A stretch of DNA of 64,000 nucleotides from Streptomyces endocoffeicus (GTDB lineage: Bacteria; Actinomycetota; Actinomycetes; Streptomycetales; Streptomycetaceae). Position 1 is the first letter of the stretch. The number at the start of each line of letters is the position of its first letter. A program made the position numbers and the translations under genes. Below the pieces are notes generated by a model. It saw only the letters and a list, made by a program, of their open reading frames with translations, was not told the origin of the DNA and did no database searches. Of the stretch, positions 55,997-64,000 are shown in pieces. The stretch covers positions 48,500-112,499 of the forward strand of contig NZ_JAERRG010000031.1 in assembly GCF_016741935.1 (NCBI RefSeq), written 5' to 3'.

Positions 55997-58900
55997 TCAA
56001 TCCCCCGAGGAGAAGGCTTGGACTTCGAGCACGTCGATCGGGCTGCCGTTCTGGCCACCGCCGGGGAACGAGACCCTCACATAGCGAGCCTTCACACTGG
56101 ACTGATCAGGATCGACCGGATAGTTGTAGTAGTTGCCTTCCTGTTCCCAGGCATACAGTGTCATGTCGCTCTGCGGAACGGCCCGTGTGTCCTTCGACGT
56201 CGGCAAACCCGACCCGGACAGGACGGACGTTTCGTTGCCCGTGGTCCATTTGACGCCGTCATCGCTGTACTCGATCTTCACCTTCTTCGGCACGTTGTAG
56301 TAGGTCACATTGTCGGCGTTTGGCATGTGATGGTTGAAGAACACGTTGACGCGGGTCAGTTCCTGTGTCTTCCGCAGGTCGTAGGTGATGCTCGGGGATT
56401 CATCGCCGGCCGACGCGGCCCACTTGTCGAAATTGCCTCCCGACGCATCATTGATGGTGCCGTCGGACAACATCCCCGCGTGCTCGCTGTCGGTGGACAC
56501 CTTCGGCGCGATCCCCTGCGCGACGTTGGAATCGGGCGTGAGTGTGACGTAGTTCCGGGTTGAGGTGAAGGTCTTCCCGTCCACCGTGATGTCGGCCCAG
56601 AAACTGTACATCGCCGGCTTGGTGACCTTGCCGGTGAACTTCATGGTGTTGCCCTCGACGACGAACGGAGATTCGTCGGCCGATACCTCGTTGACGACGA
56701 TCTTGCCGGCGCCGTTTTCGCGCCTGCCGTCGACGGTCGCGTAGTGGTACTTGACCTTGGAGGCATCGAGGATGTCAACCCCACCGCCCTTGCGGGTGAA
56801 GCCCTTGAAGGTCACAGGGACGTCCTTGTCCGTTGAGACCTGGCTCCAGAACGGCGCCCCCTTGGTGTACATGTTCACGCCGACAAGAGGAAGAGCCGCC
56901 GAGATCGCGCCATTGCTCACCTTGACCGGATACGTGTCGGTCTTGACCTGGGGATCGTTCACACCATCGTCGTAGGTCGCGGTCACCTTGATGGTTGCGG
57001 TCCCGTCACCGACGGCAGTGACCCGGCCGGAGCCGCCCACCGTTGCCACCCGTTCGTTGTCGCTCGTGAACTTGAGCTTCGCCGGCGCGAGGACGTTGGT
57101 GTAACCGTTCATGTAGCTCTCTGCCCTGAGCCGCAGAGCCTTTGTCGAGGGCTGGCTGCTGAACAGCTTGACGCTCGTCATCTTGTAGTCCCTGGCAGGG
57201 CTCCCCGTCCTGATCTTGATGATCGTGTCGATGGGGTCCGCGGTCACCTTGGACGTGTCGATGTCGATGTAGTACTTGCCGCCGTCCCGCTCCATGGTGA
57301 ACGGCAGCCGGATCCCCTTGTTCAGCCACTCCACGGCGTCGACCTTGTAGTCGAACGGGCCGATCCGCTTCATTCGATCCTGGCCGGTGAAGCCCGACTT
57401 GGCCACGCCGGAGATCTGGTTCTTGACCATGTGCATGTAGGTGTACTGGTCGCGAGCCATGGCGTAGCCCCACTCGGGACCCTGACCGTGAGCGATGGCC
57501 TTCCGCGGATCGGTGTACCAGCCCGGTTTGAGCGTGTAGTCCATGGTGTACGGCGTGGTGCCGTACATGGACTCGCGCAGATCAGGCCCGGCACCGTTGT
57601 TCATCCACTTCACGATCGACCCGCGCATGTCCGACAGTTGCTGCGAGGAGATGGGCACCATCGAGAAGATGTTGGTGTTGTCCAGGTTGCTGCTCAGGTT
57701 GTCCATGCCACGGGTCACGGTGATCGAGGAGTCATAGTTCATGACGTAGCCGTGGCCGTACTGGTTGATCAGCTCCTTTGTTGCTTCGGCCCAGTCGTCC
57801 CGCTCATTGCCCTTGGCGTATTGGGTCCAGACGTCCAGGGCCGTGGTGTAGGGGTCGTTCCATTCCTCATGGGCGACCTTCCTGCCCTGCGGCAGGATGT
57901 GGTCACTCCAGCCGCCGTCCGTGTACGGCTCGCTGTTCCAGAACGGCCGCTCGTGCAGGGTGATGTCCTGATCGCCGGTTTGCGCACTCGGGTTCGCGTC
58001 GATGAGTACCCGGTCGTTGTAGTTGCGAGCCGAGCTCCAGGCGACGTCGGTGTTGGAATACGACTCGGGGCCGCCATCGGCGAACACGTACCACGGGTTG
58101 TATCGAGCGACCAGGCCCTGGATGTCGCTCTCAAGAATCTCGGACCCCTCGTACAGCGATGAGAGGTAGACGCCGAACTTCAAGCCGTACCGCTCGGCAG
58201 CCTCCTTGGCCTGCTTGACGCGGTCCTTCACGTGCCAGGTGCCATCATCGGCCTTGTACAGCGCGTTGTACTTGTACAGCTTGTTGCTGTCGTCCGGGGT
58301 CAGGTTCGCATTCGGCGACGGCCAGTAGTAGATGGTGTTCTGGATGCTCTCTGTCGAAAGCATGGTCATGCCCATCTCTTTGGCCTTCTGGGCCCATTCG
58401 TCGTAGTGATAGTTAGGGTCGTACAGGTTCGGCGTGGTCCCTGTGGTGTGTGACAGGGCTGACATCTTCCCGTTGATGAACCAATCGACCGGGTTCCTCT
58501 TGACCGTGATGGTGTACTGCTTCGTCGCGGAGGCGCCCTGAGCGTCGGTGACCTTCAGGGTGAAGGTGTAGTCCTTCTGTGTCTTGCCCTGCGCACCGTC
58601 CGAGACCGTGCCGTCGATATGACCGTCGGCTGCCAGGGCGAGCCCGGGCGGCAGTTGGCCATCGGCGACGGTCCACTTGTACCCGGGAGCCCCGCCGGCG
58701 GCCTGGAAGGTGAACGGAGCGGCCTGCGGGGCGGTACTCGATGTGTTCCGCTTGCCGTCGATCGTTGCGACCATCCCGACGTACGGGTTCTCGTCGTAGG
58801 CGTACGGCAAGGTGTTGGACGGGTAGTCGTTCGCCGGCGTATTCGCGTTGCGTTTCTTGAACGCATCCCGGTCAACGCGGAGGCCAGTCGTGACAACGGA

Positions 58901-59578
58901 GAGCTCATTGTCGGACGTGTTCGGCCCCACCACAGAGTGCGTGAGGTTGGGGATGAGGTCTCCGTTGCCGTCGCACAGCCTGGCGTAGAAGCCGAGGAAG
59001 TTCTTGTTCTTGCTGGGGTTCTTGTGCTGAATCTCGATCAGAAGCTTGTTCCAGCCCTGCTTCAGCTGGACGGGATACTTCGTTCCGCTCTTGTTGACTC
59101 TGTCCACGACGCTGTCCTGCTGACCGACCGGAGCGTCGTTTGCGAACAGTCGGTACACACCGGAGCCACCGACCTGCCACTGAACGTCTTTCGTGGTCGG
59201 GCTGTAGACGTAGCTTGCGGCCAAAACCCACTTGTCGGTCGTGGATTGGCCCTGCTTGACGTCGAAGTAGCCCATCAGATCGTTGTAGTCGTCGTAGTTC
59301 CGATTGAAGATGCGATCGTCGAAGTACCGCCAGGCCGACGTCTCGTTGTTGCGCGGGTCCGCGAGAGACCTGCCGATTGAGGGGACAATCGGCTCAGGAG
59401 ACCGCTCGACCACCGGACTGGAATAGGGACCGGAGACGGCCCATTGGTTCAGGTACGGCGCCGTGCCTCCGGTTTGAACTGCTTGGGCTTGCGGCCCCAT
59501 GAGTACACAGCCGACCGCAAAGGCAAGCGCTATCGCGGTCGCGACGACGCTGCACTGGATCTTGCGCAATCTCTTCAT
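55997..59578 (-). CDS. Secreted multidomain GH29-like (alpha-L-fucosidase-like) protein
   Basis: A 1193-aa exported protein. Signal peptide 1-33 (AQA-VQ). Sugar-binding-like N-domain about 40-230. He_PIG Ig domain about 285-360 (GYKWTVADGQLPPGLAL). GH29-like barrel about 363-780 (VDWFINGKMSALSHTTG, DEWAQKAKEMGMTMLSTESI, AAERYGLKFGVYLSSLYEG, RYNPWYVFADGG with Asp501 at the usual nucleophile place). A Big_2 domain follows near 880-950 and an F5/8 module ends the protein. The fucosidase HHDGF motif is not visible; STESI stands at that place. GGAGGGTGC precedes ATG 59578. Codon use is more AT-rich than its neighbours, so recent acquisition is possible. It follows a sugar ABC operon by 216 bp. Confidence 0.8.
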   Translation of the reverse strand: MKRLRKIQCSVVATAIALAFAVGCVLMGPQAQAVQTGGTAPYLNQWAVSGPYSSPVVERSPEPIVPSIGRSLADPRNNETSAWRYFDDRIFNRNYDDYNDLMGYFDVKQGQSTTDKWVLAASYVYSPTTKDVQWQVGGSGVYRLFANDAPVGQQDSVVDRVNKSGTKYPVQLKQGWNKLLIEIQHKNPSKNKNFLGFYARLCDGNGDLIPNLTHSVVGPNTSDNELSVVTTGLRVDRDAFKKRNANTPANDYPSNTLPYAYDENPYVGMVATIDGKRNTSSTAPQAAPFTFQAAGGAPGYKWTVADGQLPPGLALAADGHIDGTVSDGAQGKTQKDYTFTLKVTDAQGASATKQYTITVKRNPVDWFINGKMSALSHTTGTTPNLYDPNYHYDEWAQKAKEMGMTMLSTESIQNTIYYWPSPNANLTPDDSNKLYKYNALYKADDGTWHVKDRVKQAKEAAERYGLKFGVYLSSLYEGSEILESDIQGLVARYNPWYVFADGGPESYSNTDVAWSSARNYNDRVLIDANPSAQTGDQDITLHERPFWNSEPYTDGGWSDHILPQGRKVAHEEWNDPYTTALDVWTQYAKGNERDDWAEATKELINQYGHGYVMNYDSSITVTRGMDNLSSNLDNTNIFSMVPISSQQLSDMRGSIVKWMNNGAGPDLRESMYGTTPYTMDYTLKPGWYTDPRKAIAHGQGPEWGYAMARDQYTYMHMVKNQISGVAKSGFTGQDRMKRIGPFDYKVDAVEWLNKGIRLPFTMERDGGKYYIDIDTSKVTADPIDTIIKIRTGSPARDYKMTSVKLFSSQPSTKALRLRAESYMNGYTNVLAPAKLKFTSDNERVATVGGSGRVTAVGDGTATIKVTATYDDGVNDPQVKTDTYPVKVSNGAISAALPLVGVNMYTKGAPFWSQVSTDKDVPVTFKGFTRKGGGVDILDASKVKYHYATVDGRRENGAGKIVVNEVSADESPFVVEGNTMKFTGKVTKPAMYSFWADITVDGKTFTSTRNYVTLTPDSNVAQGIAPKVSTDSEHAGMLSDGTINDASGGNFDKWAASAGDESPSITYDLRKTQELTRVNVFFNHHMPNADNVTYYNVPKKVKIEYSDDGVKWTTGNETSVLSGSGLPTSKDTRAVPQSDMTLYAWEQEGNYYNYPVDPDQSSVKARYVRVSFPGGGQNGSPIDVLEVQAFSSGD

Positions 59579-59660
59579 GCACCCTCCTTGTGCTTGTCGA
59601 AATAGCCGATATCCTGCCGTAGTCAAGTCTCGGCATCGATGCCTCCCCCTGCCCATACCG

Positions 59661-59678
59661 CCGCATCAAAGGATGCGG
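59661..59678 (-). other. Small hairpin between permease and 1193-aa gene
   Basis: CCGCATC-AAAG-GATGCGG, 7-bp perfect stem with a 4-nt loop. A second small stem lies at 59688-59705 and a GGCATCGATGCC palindrome at 59632-59643. They may attenuate read-through from the importer operon into the secreted enzyme, or hold an operator. Confidence 0.4.
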
Positions 59679-59794
59679 TCCGGCATCGCGGCGGAATCAC
59701 GCCGCCTTGATCGTCAGCGTCACTTCACACTCCCCGCAGCCAGACCGGAACGCCATAAACTTCGCGACAGCGCGCGCCACTTCTACAGGCCCTG

Positions 59795-60703
59795 TCAGGT
59801 CTTGAGGCTTCCGGCGGATAGTCCTGAGCGCCAGAACCGTTGCATGGTGAGAAAGGCAATACAGAGGGGAATTACCGATATCAGCGAGCCCGTGACCACG
59901 AGGTCGTACCAGGGTTGGTCTCGTAGCTGGCTGTTCCAGAAGTAGAGCCCCAGGGTGAGCGGCCAGAGCTTGTCGTCGGCGAGCATCATCAGGGGTAGGA
60001 AGAAGTTGTTCCAGATCCCGACGAACTGGAAGAGGTAGATGGTGACCAGAGCGGGAGACATCAACCGCAGCCCGATGGTGAAGAAGATCCGTAGTTCGCC
60101 CGCACCGTCCACCCGGGCGGCGTCGGTCAGCTCGTCCGGCACGGAAGCCGCAGCGTACACGCGGGCGAGGTAGACCCCGAACGGCGTGACGGCACTCGGG
60201 ATCAGCACCGACCAGTATGTGTTGACGATGCCGGTGGCCGAGGCGAGCAGGTATAGCGGAAGGGCGAGCAGCGGCGGTGGGATCAACACCGCACCAAGGA
60301 TCAGCGCGAACACGCCTTCTCGGCCTTTGAAGGGGTACTTGGCCAAGGCGTACCCGGCCATCCCGGCGATGAGTGTGGCCACGAGGGCCCCGACACCGCA
60401 ATACAGCAGACTGTTGAGGAGCCAGCGGGTGAAAGCGCCGTCGCTGTGGTTGAAGACCTTGGCAAGATTGTCGGCGATGCGGATGCTCGAGCCGAACCAG
60501 AAGCCGTTGGTGCCGAACAGATCACCGTTGGATTTCGTCGACGAAACCAACAGCCACCAGATCGGCAGCAGGAAGTAGCCCGCGACCGCGAGCAGCAGCA
60601 CGGTGGTGCTCAACTGGGCGGCCGGTGAACCACGGCGGCGGGCGGGCGGCGCCGGACGCCCCGGGCCGGACCGGCGATGAGGGGCTGTGGACTGTGGGCT
60701 CAT
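59795..60703 (-). CDS. Sugar ABC transporter permease (MalG type)
   Basis: A 302-aa permease with six helices and an N-terminal Pro/Arg-rich cytosolic tail (1-27). The EAA loop is SVPDELTDAARVDGAGELRIFFTIGLRLMSPA. ATG 60703 overlaps the stop of the upstream permease (ATGA). Partner of the two genes upstream; the ATPase is missing from the window and probably shared. The 216-bp gap that follows precedes the 1193-aa secreted enzyme. Confidence 0.94.
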   Translation of the reverse strand: MSPQSTAPHRRSGPGRPAPPARRRGSPAAQLSTTVLLLAVAGYFLLPIWWLLVSSTKSNGDLFGTNGFWFGSSIRIADNLAKVFNHSDGAFTRWLLNSLLYCGVGALVATLIAGMAGYALAKYPFKGREGVFALILGAVLIPPPLLALPLYLLASATGIVNTYWSVLIPSAVTPFGVYLARVYAAASVPDELTDAARVDGAGELRIFFTIGLRLMSPALVTIYLFQFVGIWNNFFLPLMMLADDKLWPLTLGLYFWNSQLRDQPWYDLVVTGSLISVIPLCIAFLTMQRFWRSGLSAGSLKT

Positions 60704-61716
60704 CGTGATCCTCGTGTGCTCAGGCGCAGGAAACCGTAGGACAGGGTGAACGTCGCGAGGGCGAGGACCACCGCGACAGCGGCGGCGAAGTTGTAGTCGT
60801 TGAGGCCAAAGGCTGCCTGGTAGGAGAGCATCACCGGGGTGTAGTTGGTGCTGATCGCGGATGTCATGGGGCGTAGCACCATCGGTTCGCCGAACAACTG
60901 AAGCGTGCCGATGATGGAGAAGACCCCGGTCAGGGTGAGTGCCGGGCGGACCAGGGGCACCTTGATGTGCCAGGCGATCTGAACACCGGAGCATCCGTCC
61001 AGCTCGGCCGCCTCGTACAGCTCCTGAGGGACGGACTGCAGCGACGTGTAGAGGATCAGCATGTTGTAGCCGGTCCAGGACCAGGTGACGATGTTGCCGA
61101 TCGAGAAGAGGATCATGTCGGCGGAGAGGAAGTCGACGTCGACGCCCATGCCCTTGCCGAGGTCCACCAGCGGGCTGATGCCGGGCACGTACAGGAAGGC
61201 CCACAGAACCGCCGCGATCACACCGGGTATCGCGAACGGCAGGAAGTACGCCAGACGGAAGAAGCGCTTGAGACGTACCACTCTGGAGTCCAGCAGCAGC
61301 GCCAGCAGCAGGGCCAGCCCCAGCATCATCGGCACCTGGACCAGGCCGAACGCCAAAACCCTGCCCACGCCCTTGAGGAACGCGTCGTCGGCGAGCACCC
61401 GTGTGTAGTTGTCCAGGCCGGCGAACACGGTCTGCGGTGGTTCCAGCCCGAGTCCCGAGCGCTTTACCCGGAACAGGCTCTGGTACACGGCGTATCCGAT
61501 CGGGACGACGAACACAGCCAGGAACAGAACGGCAAAGGGCGCGAGCAGCACACCGGCGGACCGGTTGCGTCGGCTGGCGAGCTTGTTGCGGGTCCGGCTG
61601 CCGGCCGGCCGCCGCTTCCTTCCCAGGGCGGTGGGCGGCGGGGACCAGCCGTGACCCCCTGATGGCGCTGGAGGGTGCACGACCGGCCCCGGAGGGGATT
61701 CGACCTCGCGGGTCAT
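60700..61716 (-). CDS. Sugar ABC transporter permease (MalF type)
   Basis: A 338-aa permease with a Pro/Arg-rich cytosolic N-terminus (1-50) and six helices starting at AGVLLAPFAVLFLAVFVVPIGYAVYQSLF. EAA loop: SVPQELYEAAELDGCSGVQIAWHIKVPLVRPAL. The ATG overlaps the stop of the binding-protein gene (ATGA) and its own stop overlaps the next permease, so the three genes form a tight unit. Confidence 0.94.
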   Translation of the reverse strand: MTREVESPPGPVVHPPAPSGGHGWSPPPTALGRKRRPAGSRTRNKLASRRNRSAGVLLAPFAVLFLAVFVVPIGYAVYQSLFRVKRSGLGLEPPQTVFAGLDNYTRVLADDAFLKGVGRVLAFGLVQVPMMLGLALLLALLLDSRVVRLKRFFRLAYFLPFAIPGVIAAVLWAFLYVPGISPLVDLGKGMGVDVDFLSADMILFSIGNIVTWSWTGYNMLILYTSLQSVPQELYEAAELDGCSGVQIAWHIKVPLVRPALTLTGVFSIIGTLQLFGEPMVLRPMTSAISTNYTPVMLSYQAAFGLNDYNFAAAVAVVLALATFTLSYGFLRLSTRGSR

Positions 61717-63095
61717 CCTGCCTTCACGCCCTTCGACTTGATTGCCGCGAGCGTCTTTTCCTGCATGCTGTGGAATGCGTCGGACAGCGTGCCCGCACCG
61801 GCGTATGCCTTGCCGGTTGCCTCGTCCAGATCGGCGCCGAACTGAGATTGCGTGGGACCCCACTGCCAGTTCCCGTCGGTGTTCTGGGCGGCCTCGGCGA
61901 ACACCTGGTAAATGTCCTGGCCGCCGTAGTAGTCCACCCTTCTGTTCACCTCGGGCAGTTTGAGTCCGGCGGTGGCGGCCGGGTAGATGCCGGTCTTCGT
62001 GATCAGGTTCTTCAGGCTGTCGGGGTTGGTACTCATCCAGGTGGCGAATTCGACCGCTTCGTCCTTGTGCTGGCAGCCCTTGAGCACGGCCGTGCTGCCG
62101 CCGCCGTCGTTGCCGAACTTCTTCTCTCCCTTCGCCCACTGCGGCATCGGGGCGACGGCGAACTTGCCCTTGGCCTTGGGAGCGTTCTGTGCGATCAGCG
62201 GGTTCAGCCACACCGCTCCGATCACACTGGCCACCTTGCCGGACTGCAGCTTGCTCCACCACTGGGGGCTGTAGCCCTGATCCGTGGCGACCAGCTTCTT
62301 GTCCACCAGGCGCTGCCAGTAGTCCGCGAGTTGCTTGGTCTCGGGACCATCGACGCCGACATGCCACGTATCACCCTCGGTGCTGAACCACTTGGCGCCC
62401 TTCTGCCAGGCCAGGCCGGACAGCGTGATCGCCCGCAGGTTCACGATGTACGCATCCGGGTCGGCCTTGTGCAGCTTCTCGGCCGCCTTGGCGTACTCGT
62501 CCCAGGTCGTCGGCACCGCGATGCCATGCTTGTCGAAGACGTCCTTGCGGTAGTACATCGCCATCGGGCCAGTGTCGACCGGGATGCCATAGGTCTTACC
62601 GGCGATGGTGACCTGGTTCCACGTCCACGGGACGAACTTGCCCTTTGCGCCGCCAGCCGCCTCGGTGACATCCTCCAGAGCACCCTCGAGCAGGAGAGTG
62701 GGCACGGACTCGAAGCCGACCTGTGCCAGGCAGGGGGCGTTGCCTGCCTTCACCGCCGAGAGCATCTTGTCGTATCCGCCCTGGCTGCCGGACGGCAGCT
62801 TCTTGAAGGTGACCTGGATGCCCTTGTGGGTGGCATTGAACAACTCGACTGATTTGTCGTATCCCGGCGCCCAGCCCCAGAACTCCAGGTGGACAGTGCC
62901 ATCAGCGGACTTGTCGTCACCGCTCCCCCCGCACGCGGCCAATGGCAGTACCAGGGCGGCCGCGGTCAGACTCCGGATCACGGCCTGCCGCCTGAATGGC
63001 GTCTTGTCCGTGACTGACGGCTTCCACCGAAGCCGACGGCTCCCCCTCGCCCCATCGCGTGTCCGGTCAGACCACATGGCCAACTTAGCTAGCAT
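61713..63095 (-). CDS. Sugar ABC transporter solute-binding lipoprotein
   Basis: A 460-aa family 1 solute-binding protein if ATG 63095 is used (AAAGG about 9 nt upstream); ATG 63077 would give 454 aa. The lipid signal ends at LPLAAC-GG, with an unusually long basic n-region before it. Segments: VHLEFWGWAPGYDKSVELFNATH, GYDKMLSAVKAGNAPCLAQVGFESVPTLLLEGALEDVT, YGIPVDTGPMAMYYRKDVFDKHGIAVPTTWDEYAKAAEKL. It is the first gene of the second importer operon, expressed from the promoter at 63254-63282. Confidence 0.93.
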   Translation of the reverse strand: MLAKLAMWSDRTRDGARGSRRLRWKPSVTDKTPFRRQAVIRSLTAAALVLPLAACGGSGDDKSADGTVHLEFWGWAPGYDKSVELFNATHKGIQVTFKKLPSGSQGGYDKMLSAVKAGNAPCLAQVGFESVPTLLLEGALEDVTEAAGGAKGKFVPWTWNQVTIAGKTYGIPVDTGPMAMYYRKDVFDKHGIAVPTTWDEYAKAAEKLHKADPDAYIVNLRAITLSGLAWQKGAKWFSTEGDTWHVGVDGPETKQLADYWQRLVDKKLVATDQGYSPQWWSKLQSGKVASVIGAVWLNPLIAQNAPKAKGKFAVAPMPQWAKGEKKFGNDGGGSTAVLKGCQHKDEAVEFATWMSTNPDSLKNLITKTGIYPAATAGLKLPEVNRRVDYYGGQDIYQVFAEAAQNTDGNWQWGPTQSQFGADLDEATGKAYAGAGTLSDAFHSMQEKTLAAIKSKGVKAG

Positions 63096-63664
63096 TCAAG
63101 TGTGCCTTTCTGTTGCGGACATCCGTCGATGAATCCGACTCTCCAGCGACTGGAACTTCATGGCCCGGCTTCAGTTCGGAGGTCACACGACGGGGCTGCG
63201 CCCCTGACGGGCGAGGTAATTCGCGATTCAGCACCCACGTCAGGGCGAGGCTCAGTATCTTGCGGGGGCTTGATGACGTCAAGACTATAGATCTGACGTA
63301 TTACAAAGGAAGATCGCGATAGATATGGAACATTGCCTCGGTGTTGCCTCTGTAACGGGCCAGCCCTCACCGTCGCAGGGGCAGTGAGCCGGCCAGCGGG
63401 CACGGCCGATACGCGGCGGCTGGGGATCCTGCCCGAGTCGTATGTCCACTCCTCCGGTACATGAGCCGGAGGATCCTCATGTTCGACACGGCGCTCGGGG
63501 CGGGTGCCAACTCCGAGAACCCAGCGACGGCGGAGCAGAACTCATCGAACCGATCCGACTGTCCGCGCGCATGCCGACACGGCCGGCGAACTCCCGCACC
63601 ACCGCGCCGAGCTGCGATGCGGGGTCGCGGCGGGTTCTTCGCCCCGTGCTTCCGGGTCCGGGGT
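63096..63664. other. Intergenic region between GntR and importer operon
   Basis: About 570 bp with no supported gene. The part next to the importer (63100-63330) is clearly more AT-rich than its surroundings and carries the importer promoter. A short plus-strand frame at 63442-63690 has no recognisable protein features and overlaps the GntR end. Confidence 0.6.
63254..63282 (-). promoter_or_regulatory. Promoter and candidate operator of the second importer operon
   Basis: On the minus strand TTGACG (63282-63277), 17-bp spacer, GATACT (63259-63254). The predicted start is near 63247, leaving a leader of about 150 nt. The dyad CTTGA-cgtca-TCAAG (63269-63283) covers the -35 and could bind the adjacent GntR regulator. 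Confidence 0.7.
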
Positions 63665-64000
63665 TCAGGAGTGGATGTCGTCGGGGGTGACGCGGCGCCA
63701 GATCTCCTGTTGGAATTGCCGGGCGGTCAGGTCGATGTGTTCGGCCATCAGGGCTTGGGCGCGGGTGGTTTCCCCGGCGGCGATGGCTTCGGCGATGGCT
63801 TCGTGCTGTCCGGCGGCCACGTGGAGGGATCCGCCCGCGACCCCGGCCAGCCCTATGGCCATGACCTGGCGCTGCAGGCGTCGCACCGCGTCGACGGTGG
63901 AGGCGAAGAACGTGTTTCCGGCGGCGGCGGCGATGCCGGTATGGAATGCCTCGTCAGCGCGAGTGAAGGCGTCGATGTTGTCCTGCCGTGCGGCCTGGGT
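63665..64000 (-). CDS. GntR-family (FCD/FadR-type) regulator, C-terminal part only
   Basis: The last 111 residues of an FCD-domain regulator; the HTH and most of the protein lie beyond the right edge. Visible: NIDAFTRADEAFHTGIAAAAGNTFFASTVDAVRRLQRQ, VAAGQHEAIAEAIAAGETTRAQALMAEHIDLTARQFQQEIWRR. The three His of the FCD metal/ligand site (FH, GQH, AEH) are present. It is on the same strand as and upstream of the importer operon, and is probably its sugar-responsive repressor. Confidence 0.9.
   Translation of the reverse strand, partial: TQAARQDNIDAFTRADEAFHTGIAAAAGNTFFASTVDAVRRLQRQVMAIGLAGVAGGSLHVAAGQHEAIAEAIAAGETTRAQALMAEHIDLTARQFQQEIWRRVTPDDIHS

Noticed and set aside
63442..63690. 82-codon plus-strand ORF
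   Set aside because: No ribosome site, no protein-like pattern, and it overlaps the GntR 3' end in antisense.

Overview
The DNA is very GC-rich with strong G/C bias at third codon positions and frequent GTG/TTG starts. It also has LuxR-type LAL regulators, a cydABDC operon, a DasR-type operator and relics of an actinomycete transposase family. Together these indicate an actinomycete chromosome, most likely Streptomyces. No rRNA, tRNA, phage module or CRISPR array was seen. The layout suggests an accessory, catabolic part of the chromosome.

Region 1 (1-5300) is a small catabolic cluster. An acyl-CoA ligase (cut by the left edge) and a beta-keto acid cleavage enzyme (BKACE/DUF849) lie on the minus strand. 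They face a divergent OruR-type AraC regulator followed by a TauD/TfdA dioxygenase.

Region 2 (5400-11860) is bracketed by two decayed copies of the same transposase. It holds a GNAT acetyltransferase, a TetR / PH-like / secreted hydrolase operon with a leaderless promoter, and an oxidoreductase-MerR pair whose promoter has the 19-bp spacer of MerR-controlled genes.

Region 3 (11860-23660) is a metabolic/efflux stretch. It contains an HSL-type esterase, a five-gene operon (amidohydrolase, isochorismatase-like, DoxX, DUF1275, MFS), a pyruvate-oxidase relic, a two-component flavin pair (FMN reductase plus LLM monooxygenase), and a methyltransferase / DUF664 / lipoprotein hydrolase series.

Region 4 (23740-38700) is built around cytochrome bd: cydA-cydB-cydD-cydC preceded by a 47-codon ORF. 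Upstream on the same strand are two tandem AraC regulators, an HSL-type esterase with Cys at the nucleophile position, and a LAL regulator that is divergent from a second LAL regulator.

Region 5 (38900-64000) is a glycan-use island. It contains: (a) a ROK repressor with a 25-bp palindrome, divergent from a sugar ABC importer, a Gfo/Idh/MocA oxidoreductase and an unassigned 823-aa secreted enzyme; (b) a GH84 beta-N-acetylglucosaminidase under a DasR-type (dre) operator; (c) a secreted M19-like metallohydrolase and a GH1 beta-glucosidase whose promoters share a 20-bp operator-like motif beside a TetR gene; (d) a second sugar ABC importer leading to a 1193-aa secreted GH29-like protein, next to a GntR/FCD regulator cut by the right edge. 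Two sensors can plausibly be placed, DasR-type GlcNAc control and a local TetR; the ROK and GntR are likely local sugar repressors. Secreted enzymes would release sugars, the two importers take them up, and GH1 and the oxidoreductase process them. The two most novel points are the motif shared by the M19-like and GH1 promoters, and the two large secreted enzymes of unassigned specificity.
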